Source: Gongronella butleri (lineage: Eukaryota > Mucoromycota > Mucoromycetes > Mucorales > Cunninghamellaceae). Taken from it: a DNA stretch of 64,000 nucleotides. Shown here one piece after another: positions 57,148-64,000 of the stretch (the first letter of the stretch is position 1; the number at the start of each line of letters is the position of its first letter). A model generated the notes under the pieces. The model saw only the letters and a program-made list of their open reading frames with translations. It made no database searches and was not told where the DNA came from. The stretch covers positions 620,001 through 684,000 of the forward strand of contig JAIWZP010000006.1 of assembly GCA_025201375.1 (NCBI GenBank). The letters run 5' to 3'. The position numbers and the translations under genes were made by a program.

Positions 57148-57477
57148 ATGCCTTTGACAAAGCCGCCTCCCCCACCACCAAAGCCCACGTTTGACGAGTT
57201 TTCCACGCCTTCTGATTTTGAAGAAAAGGTGAAAAAGAAGCAAACGACCAAATATATGAATCCGTGCTCCATGGAAGAGAAACAGAGCATGCGCTGCCTG
57301 GACGACAACAACTATGACAAGAAAAAGTGCGAATACTACTTTTTGCAGTATCGCGAGTGCAAAAAGCAATGGGTAGGTGGCGCGTATACCTGCCTAAATT
57401 CGCCAAAACTCACGTTTTCTCCTCTTTTTCAATAGCAAGAGCAGCGACGCCAAATGCGACGAGCTGGGCAATTGTAA
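57148..57477 (+). CDS. COX23: Cox23/CHCHD7 twin CX9C mitochondrial protein
   Basis: Two exons (57148-57372 and 57436-57477) encode 88 residues. Cox23 is a small intermembrane-space protein needed for cytochrome c oxidase assembly, imported and oxidised by Mia40/Erv1. The two CX9C motifs are exact: Cys40-Cys50 and Cys61-Cys71 (CSMEEKQSMRC and CEYYFLQYREC), joined by LDDNNYDKKK, followed by the typical KKQWQEQRRQMRR tail. A Pro-rich N terminus (KPPPPPPKP) precedes the fold, with no presequence, as expected for Mia40 substrates. Confidence 0.9.
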
Positions 57478-57870
57478 ATACCACCCCCATTGCATCCTTT
57501 TGTGCGCATGGTTCACGCGCTCTCTGGGCTCAATTTGAAAAAATAAAGGCATTTTTGGCTTTTGTTCGTCCATTTTTTTTTTTTTTTTTGTCTTTTTGTG
57601 GTTGAATCAAGGGGGGGAAAACAGGCATTGGGCGTGAAGTAGGCGTCCAACTTGGGCAGAACAGGCTCAATTCTGAGGGGCCCGAATGCTCCAAAAGGGC
57701 TGGGCGAGCGCCCCCCATGCAATTGGGTATTCCGAGCCAATCAAGGCGCGAGTCTCGGCATTGCTCCGTGACACGCATGGGGCCCGAGGCTATTTTTAAA
57801 GGTTTTTTGTTTTTTTTTCAGCGTCCTATTATTTTTTTCTCTTTTTCTTTCTCGCATAACTTATCTCGCT
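57478..57870. other. Short intergenic region, nothing recognised
   Basis: T runs at about 57568-57588 and a pyrimidine-rich leader at 57800-57860 before the NDPK start. Confidence 0.5.
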
Positions 57871-58977
57871 ATGTTCGCTCGCTCGTTCACCCGCCTCGGT
57901 AGGAACTTGGCTTATTTTTCGCGTTATTGGGCGCTAACACTTTTTTTTTTTTAAATTTTCTGATAGCCTCGCGCCAAACCGCCCAAGCTGTCAAGGGTAA
58001 GATAGGCGCAAGCGCACGACGCGTGCCAAAAAAAAATTACGGCTGACTTGCTTTTCTTTTTTTTTTTTATCATAGCTCGCGCCTTCTCGACTGCTCCCCG
58101 CGCTGCCGCTAACGCTCGCTGGACTGCCGTTGCCACTGCCACCGCTGTTGTCGGTGCCGGTGCCTCGTACGCCTACATGCAAAGTAAAACAGCTTTCCCA
58201 ATGCCCCAAAACCTGCAAAAATTAGAGATTGACCTCTTTTTTTTTTAGATGCCCAGTCTCCCCTCCAGGCTGCCACCAAGCCTTTGGCTGGTGTCAAGTA
58301 AGGAAAAAAAGAAAGAAAAGAAAGGAATTGAACGCGACAATGGGATGAAATGGGGTCGATTGACGGCATTTTTGTTTCAATTGCGTCTTTTGTAGGGGTT
58401 CGGCCACTGAGCGTACCTTTGTCGCTGTCAAGGTAAATCCAAAAATAGCCTGCTTAGGCGTTCCCCCCCCCCGGCTCCACGCAGCCTGCAAGCGTGTTGC
58501 ACAAGGCATTGGATCGCTCATTTTTTTTTGGTTTTTTAGCCCGATGGTGTTCACCGCGGCTTGGTTGGCAAGATCATCTCGCGCTTCGAGGACCGTGGCT
58601 ACAAGTTGGTTGGTCTCAAGGCTGTTGTGCCTGCGCGTGATTTGACCGAGGAGCACTATGGTGATCTCAAGTCCAAGCCCTTCTTCAAGGGTCTTGTTGA
58701 TTACATGAGCAATGGTTCTGCCCCCGTGGTTGCCATGGTCTGGGAGGGTCCTGATGTCATCCGCCAGTCGCGCAAAATTATCGGTGCCACCAACCCCTTG
58801 GAGGCCGCCCCTGGCACCATCCGTGCTGACTACACCTTGTCTGTCGGCCGCAATGCCATCCACGGCTCCGACAGCTTCGAGTCGGCCGAGAAGGAGATTG
58901 GCTTGTGGTTCGGCAAGGCTGGTGAGCTCGTCGACTGGGAGCGTGCTGGCTCCGAGTGGGTCATCAGCAACAACTAG
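57871..58977 (+). CDS. Nucleoside diphosphate kinase, mitochondrial form
   Basis: Six exons (57871-57898, 57967-57996, 58076-58183, 58249-58297, 58396-58432, 58540-58977) give 229 residues. The enzyme transfers the gamma phosphate between NTPs and NDPs through a phosphohistidine. The last 150 residues are the catalytic domain: [35 protein letters not shown], and the active-site RNAIHGSDS with His192, then the C-terminal EWVISNN. The first 78 residues are extra: an Arg/Ser/Thr-rich presequence ([26 protein letters not shown]) followed by a hydrophobic stretch ([18 protein letters not shown]), as in mitochondrial NDPKs held at the inner membrane. Five of the six exons code for this targeting part, an uneven intron distribution. 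Confidence 0.94.
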
Positions 58978-59930
58978 AAACATTCGTCTAGAAATCTTTC
59001 AATTCATTAAAACAAAAAGCACATTGATGCGTCCAGACGCTCAATTGCATCCAATGGTTCGTGTCGCGCCTCTATTGCCTTGTCTGGTCGCGTCAAATGG
59101 CGCGGCAACTCAAAGTAGGCAAGTAAATGAAATGTCGCCCTCCCAGGTGCGCTTGTCGTGTCTCCAATTGCTATTTTCTGCTTGGTTTCGTCTCAATGAA
59201 CACGGTGGGCGCGCTGAGCGAACTTTTGACGCGTGGCATGACGCGTGCGCATGACTGTATCGCCAAGAAAAAGGGGGAAATCGACGTCATTTGGCCCTCT
59301 TCGCTCATTGTTCCTGGATGACGTCGAGGATTCAGGAGGCGATGAAATTATGGCAACTAGCAACGTGGGGAGAGGAATTGGCCGAGGAGACAAGGGGACG
59401 AGGAGGAACCAGGAACAAGCAGGAGTGGATTCCAAGCCTGCAAAAGAAAAAAGAATCGTGTGTGACATAAGATCTCCACTGAAAAGGGCGATTTTTGGGA
59501 ACGCAACACACCTAGGCAATCAAGTGGACAATAGATTTTGTGCGACCGACACGAGCGGGCGACGAGAATGGAGGCTGAACGCGCAGATGATTGCAATTTT
59601 TGTTTTCTTGGAAGCAAAGCACTTTTTTTTTTATTCAGTAGTCGGGACAAAAAGGTGGAGTAAGAACTAAAAAAAAATAAATAAGAGAAAAAGAGAAAAA
59701 GAGGAGGGCGGAATGAGTGTGCTGTGGGGAGAGAGCGGAAAGAGGGGGAGAGAGGGTGACGCAGGAGTTGTGTATGGATGTAAAAATGTAAAGCTGTAAG
59801 AGGAGTCGAGTGAGAGGGCATGGCATCAGCAAAAAAAAAAAGGGAGGGGGGCAAGTGGGGGAAAGAAGAAGATAAAATACTATGGTAAAAAAAAAAAAAA
59901 GAGAAAAGAGAAAAACGAAAAAGAAACATA
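58978..59930. other. Convergent intergenic region, nothing recognised
   Basis: Purine-rich on the plus strand at 59660-59930 (the 3' region of the Rac gene on the other strand). No coding or repeat signal I can support. Confidence 0.45.
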
Positions 59931-60697
59931 TTACAAGATACTGCAGCCCTTCTTCTTCTTGGACTTGGGGGTGGAGGGTGTGAGGACGGCGCGGATGGCT
60001 TCGTCAAAGACATTCTTCAAGCCCTTTTGCGTGAGCGCGGAGCATTCCAAATACTTTTCAGCGCTGATGTCCTTGGTCATTTGCAGCGCCTGCGTGTACG
60101 AGATGGGCGCCATCTTCTTTTGCCGTAATCGCTCGATCGTCTCGGGGTCCTCGCGCAGATCAAGCTTGGTGCCGACGAGAATCATGGGGATGTTGGGCGC
60201 GTGGTGATAAATCTCGGGATACCACTGCAAAGAACAATGAAATTGAAAAAAAAAATCATCAATGACACCATTTCTCGCTCATGAGCCTCTCCAAATCGCT
60301 TCCAATGCGAACCCATTGGCACCGAATTTTACCTTTGTCTTGACGTTTTCAAACGAGGGAGGGCTGACAAGGGAGAAGCAGACGAGGAAAACGTCGGTCT
60401 GCGGGTACGAAAGCGGTCGTAGACGATCATAATCTTCTTGGCCGGCGGTGTCCCAAAGACCCAAATTGATGGGCTTGCCGTCAACCATCACATTTGCCGA
60501 ATAGTTGTCAAACACAGTGGGAATGTATTCGCCAGGGAAGGCGTTCGTGGTATACGAAATGAGCAAGCACGTTTTGCCAACAGCACTATCAACGAAAAAA
60601 ACAAAAACAAAAAGGTCAGGGCCCAGCCTCGTCATCCACTTTGGCTTGCTTTGATTTCTTACCCGTCACCCACAACCACACATTTGATAGACTGCAT
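59931..60697 (-). CDS. RAC1: Rac-family small GTPase
   Basis: Three exons (60663-60697, 60333-60585, 59931-60224) give 193 residues, the length of Rac. It is a membrane-bound molecular switch for actin, polarity and NADPH oxidase. The G1 loop GDGAVGKT, effector region [14 protein letters not shown]3 [21 protein letters not shown]4 GTKLDLR and G5 ECSALTQ are all canonical. [11 protein letters not shown] and the polybasic tail SKKKKG before the CaaX box CSIL (geranylgeranylation expected) favour Rac over Cdc42. It diverges from the ING gene across 248 bp. Confidence 0.95.
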
Positions 60698-60945
60698 GTT
60701 TATATCGAAAAAACAAGCAACAAGGAATAAAGGATGGAGGAACAAAGAAAAGGATGAGAAAAAAAAAAAAAAAAAAAGAGGAACAAGAAAACCTCAAAAA
60801 TTGCATTGCACGTGCTCTGCACTAGGTGTGAGTCCGACAGAAAGCAATTCAATTTCCGCCAAAAACGCCTGCCTTTTCAAGCGAATCAGTCACAGACCGC
60901 GCTTTTTCTTCCGTTTTTTGCTACTTTTTCTTTGTTTCGTTTACA

Positions 60946-62112
60946 ATGGCTCAAGAAGACACTGTGCTGTCGAATGTGGCCCTGAATGATTATCGCGATA
61001 GTAAGTTTGTTTTGCTTCTTTTTTGTATCGTTTAGGGCGAAATTGTTCACTTTATGCCTTTTGCTTAGTCATCGACGAGCTGCCCATGGAGATGCAGCGC
61101 AACTTTGCCCTGATACGACAGCTGGACGAGCGTGTTGAAGGTAAAAGAGGCATTGCATGCACTGCAAGGTGCTGCGGGCTCGATTGCGTTTCTTTTTTTA
61201 ACAAAAAGCGGGAAAATCATAGGCATGATGAACAAAGTAGCGGAATCTTCCATGGCGCTGTGCAAAAGCAAAAAGAATATACCCGAAAAGGAGCGACGAC
61301 AGCGACTCGTTGCCATTGGCAACCTGTTGGAGGATGCTCTCAAGCGTGGAGAGGAGAAATTCGCTCTTGCCAAGTCCATGTATGACTCGGTAAGCTAAAT
61401 GACCGCGTTTGAAAAGCTGCTTATGGCCCACTGAGAGCCCAATTGACCCCAATTCGTCGAGCAATGCGTGTCGGCTGCATCAGTGCCTGTTTTGACGCGT
61501 CAATTCTTTTTTTTTTTTAGGTGGATCGCCATTGCACACGCGTCGACAATGATTTGCAAAAGTTTGAAGACGAGCAACTGATTGGCCCAAGCCGCATGGG
61601 CCGCACGCCATCCAATACATCCGCCGCCACCGTCGAGGAGGGTAAATTGGCATGCTAATTGCGCTTTGCCCTGCTTAATCTTTTTTTTCCCCAGTTGTCG
61701 AGCCCCCTGGCCGCAAACGCAAGAAGAAAAAGGCCACCCACCCGTCACCTGTCAAGGAAGGAAGCTATCTCTCTGCTGAGGAGTCCAAACAAAATGCCGA
61801 AGCGTAAAAAAAAAAAAAAAATGCGAAAACAGCTCGCGTCGCGCGATTCTCATTTTTGTTCTCTCTCCCTCTTTTTTTTTTTTTTTTTTTTTTGTCAGTG
61901 CCATCTCGCAGAGCGACTTGCGCATCGACCCCAACGAGCCCGTCTACTGTTATTGCCGGCAGGTGTCCTTTGGTGACATGATTGCGTGCGACAATGAGGA
62001 TTGCGAGATCGAGTGGTTCCACAACGAGTGTGTCGGCCTGACATCGCCGCCCAAGGGCAAATGGTACTGCAAGAATTGCATTCTCCTCATCAAAAACAAA
62101 AAGAAGCTGTAG
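60946..62112 (+). CDS. ING-family PHD-finger protein
   Basis: Six exons (60946-61000, 61069-61140, 61223-61389, 61521-61641, 61695-61803, 61899-62112) give 245 residues. ING proteins bring histone acetyltransferase or deacetylase complexes to H3K4me3. The N-terminal ING domain has [21 protein letters not shown] and a helical part ending [27 protein letters not shown] basic linker (GRKRKKKKA) is followed by the C-terminal PHD finger [26 protein letters not shown] and KWYCKNC, with the C4HC3 ligands and the aromatic residues that hold methyl-lysine. The third exon's acceptor (61222) was chosen because it restores the ING frame; reading through the intron gives a different open frame. Confidence 0.93.
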
Positions 62113-62352
62113 CTCCTCTACACTGTCCCTTTTTTTGCATTTTTCCTTGTTTTTTATCGTCTCCATCGCCTCATCCCTTTCCCTTCCGCTTGACCCTGTA
62201 CATATCGTAATATCCCCACGAGCGCTCTTATTTAAATTAAATTAGTCCACGTGCCGCGTCGCGTCTCTTTTCCTCCAAATTCCGCGTTTTTATCTTATTT
62301 CCCAAGCCAACGACTTGTCTCTTCTTTTTTGGCACATTCAAAAAAAAACTTT

Positions 62353-63585
62353 TTATTCATCTTCCATGGGCGTGCTCTCGTCATCGTCATCGTCGCTGTC
62401 CTTAACGGTGCGTGGCCGCTTGTGCTGGGCGTCATCCAATCCATCCAAATCGGCGGCGCGCTTTCTGTACATGGCGGATTCGGGGTTCTTGAGTGGGTTG
62501 CGGCACAGGCGCAGTCTCTTGTCGATATCTTGCGCCAATTCCATCTTGACGGGCTGGTTCTCTTCGAGGAACTCATCCATCAGGATGGCCATGGTATAGA
62601 GAGTGTTGACCAGCTCCTTGTCGAGCCGCTGCTCCAAGTAAGCGCGCATCTTGAGGTCGAACCCATTGTGCTTTCCAGCGATAACAAACGCGGCGACAGC
62701 CAGCTGCGACGGCTGGTAGATGAGCGGTAAATCCGTCAACAACATGTTGTCTATCTTTTCTTGCGCCTTTTCATAGGTGCTCTTCAGCACATCCATGTCC
62801 AAATCGCCGTCATTCGTGTGAAACGCGTGCTGCATGTCCAAAAAGTACCCGTACGCGGGTCTGTACGCGTGATGCACCATGTATTCAAAGCTCAGACCCT
62901 GCGACACCACGAATTCGAGCCTCAAGATCATGTCGGTGTTTGGCAGCTGCAGGCTCTTGCCGAAATCTTCAATGGACATCCGCTGACTCTCACTCTTGGT
63001 ACTCAAAAAGAGACATGTCAACAAAATATCCTTGGGATGGTAATCCATGATGGAATTGCGCAAAAAGAACCGCTTCAAGTAGATCACCGCCGTTGCCTAA
63101 CAACAACAACAAAAAGAAACAAAATGACACTCGTCAATATGTCCATTGAAGCCATTGAGGGTCATTGAGAGCCATTGAGGGCCCATTGAGAGCCATTGGC
63201 CTTACCATCACGAGCACTGGCAATTTCAAATAGGTACAGATGCTCTGCAGCTGCTGCTCATAATATCGGCACAGCTTGACCTGCTCGTCTGCAGTGACAA
63301 ATTCGATGTTTTTCTCGTCGCCACCCTTTTTTGAGAAAAAAAAAAAAAAAAAGAAGAAGAAGAAGAAGAAGAAGAGAAGATATCATGTTATATTTTCGTC
63401 GGGATCGGCGTATTGAAAGCGTGTTTGCGATTGCTTACGTTTTCCTTGGCCAAGAGAGGTCGGATCCGTTGGATGGTCTGGCTGTTACACGTCTGACGCA
63501 GTTCCCACAGCTGTGGTGCGCTGAAACGCCAGTGTCGATACTGTGAAGACTCTTCAAAAAGAGGGGGAGGCCGTGTGTCTGACAT
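62353..63585 (-). CDS. Cyclin H (Ccl1/Mcs2)
   Basis: Three exons (63439-63585, 63206-63325, 62353-63096) give 336 residues. Cyclin H partners the CDK7/Kin28-type kinase of TFIIH, which phosphorylates the RNA polymerase II tail. The signature is visible: SSQYRHWRFSAPQLWELR at the N terminus, then the first cyclin box with AVIYLKRFFLRNSIMDYHPKDIL and LTCLFLSTKSE, then the second (LEFVVSQGLSFEYMVHHAYRPAYGY and QPSQLAVAAFVIAG). The C terminus is acidic (DSDDDDDESTPMEDE). The second intron contains short tandem repeats of CCATTGAG. It converges with the ING gene and diverges from a gene running off the right end. Confidence 0.93.
63150..63203. repeat. Short tandem repeat in cyclin H intron 2
   Basis: Four imperfect units of CCATTGAGGG(T)/CATTGAGAG lie just before the donor of this intron on the minus strand. 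Confidence 0.6.
63340..63376. repeat. A/GAA microsatellite in cyclin H intron 1
   Basis: A run of A followed by about nine (GAA)/(AGA) units, inside an intron. Confidence 0.75.
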
Positions 63586-63797
63586 GCTGCCGACAGAAAA
63601 GAAAAAGAAAAGGCGAAAGAAAATGGGCAATTGGGCGTCGGCTCCGCTTTTTTCCTTTTGTGCTTTGCCACACGCCGCGCCGTGCCGCGATCGCCCTCGT
63701 GCCGTGCCTGGCCACTTTTTTCTCTCTATCTCTCTTTCATCTGTCACAATCGGCTACAGCAGCCGCCAAGGCCACCATTGAGATCAATGGCTGCGAA

Positions 63798-64000
63798 ATG
63801 CGTGTCAAAAAGCAAAATTTCCTCGATAATCAACAGTTTTGGGTGCCACCCACAAGTCAACAGAAGAATCTCAGCATGAACACCCGCTTTTTTAAGACCA
63901 ACTTTTTTTTTCTTTTTTCAACAATCGAACAGGATGAACAGAGTGCTGAGGCCATGGAACAAGGAGATTCTCTCTTTTTGAGACAGTGCTTCGCCTCTAT
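63798..64000 (+). CDS. 5' part of an unrecognised gene running off the right edge
   Basis: From the ATG at 63798 the frame stays open to the end (NFLDNQQFWVPPTSQQKN, EAMEQGDSLFLRQCFAS). Upstream it stays open a little further (ATIEINGCE), so the true start may lie in an earlier exon with an acceptor near 63764 (CTACAG). The segment 63902-63931 (FFFLFSTIEQ) looks more like an intron ending ATCGAACAG. The GDSLFLRQ phrase suggests a beta-rich fold, but I cannot name the family. Confidence 0.35.
   Translation, partial: MRVKKQNFLDNQQFWVPPTSQQKNLSMNTRFFKTNFFFLFSTIEQDEQSAEAMEQGDSLFLRQCFAS

Noticed and set aside
61132..61398. Frame reading through the second ING intron
   Set aside because: It gives an unbroken frame, but the upstream exon would be out of phase. 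Splicing at 61140/61223 keeps the ING domain.
1..64000. tRNA, rRNA, CRISPR arrays, bacterial operons, plasmid or phage features
   Set aside because: I looked for tRNA B-box phrases (GGTTCGAATC and variants), clustered direct repeats with spacers, and ribosome-binding sites. A few isolated TTCGAAT phrases had no partner A box or stem, and none of the others is present.

Overview
The window is nuclear DNA of a filamentous fungus. Its genes have many short introns (about 50-150 bp, GT-AG), with long T runs before the acceptors, and the set is typically fungal: a fused ergothioneine synthase, a GT15 (Kre2/Mnt1-type) mannosyltransferase, a Rac GTPase ending in a CaaX box, an ING/PHD protein, cyclin H, and a Jlp2/CCDC25 protein. 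A decayed DDE transposase near the left end is of a kind I associate with Mucorales. Together with the intron density this suggests an early-diverging fungus, probably Mucoromycota. That placement is inference; no rRNA, tRNA or mitochondrial DNA is present to settle it. Exon boundaries were read by eye and checked for phase.

Layout. 1-9200 is gene-poor and repeat-rich: dispersed repeats, a 581-bp inverted-repeat element with a 10-bp target duplication, and a Tc1/IS630-type transposase remnant interrupted by a 706-bp element, also with a 10-bp duplication. 9225-22134 holds four plus-strand genes: RED/IK splicing factor, acetyl-CoA synthetase, a nucleoside hydrolase, and Kre33/NAT10. 22983-34146 is minus strand: Egt1, a Sel1-repeat protein, a zinc-knuckle protein with a frameshift, and poly(A) polymerase. 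At 35222 a GT15 mannosyltransferase runs on plus. 37161-41457 (minus) is a 13-exon coiled-coil protein with possible kinesin-like features and AT-hook-like motifs, facing a Rieske-domain gene across 144 bp. After a repeat island at 42.2-44.7 kb come, on minus, a GNAT acetyltransferase, Jlp2/CCDC25 and mitochondrial threonyl-tRNA synthetase. The 52-64 kb part carries an unrecognised Ser/Pro-rich protein, a short-chain dehydrogenase, Cox23, a mitochondrial nucleoside diphosphate kinase, Rac1, an ING protein, cyclin H, and the start of one more gene at the right edge.

Most genes are unrelated housekeeping functions; I see no biosynthetic cluster. Shared themes are mRNA processing (RED, poly(A) polymerase), translation and rRNA/tRNA modification (Kre33, mitochondrial ThrRS), mitochondrial function (Cox23, NDPK, ThrRS), and transcription/chromatin (ING, cyclin H).

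The most unusual observation is an apparent single-nucleotide exon in the Jlp2/CCDC25 gene (position 47618), needed to restore an invariant Trp codon and flanked by good splice signals on both sides. Others are 13-nt and 17-nt microexons, a GC-AG intron in the poly(A) polymerase gene, two short inverted-repeat elements with 10-bp target duplications, a family of about 1-kb dispersed repeats in five gene-free gaps, and the divergent kinesin-like coiled-coil protein.
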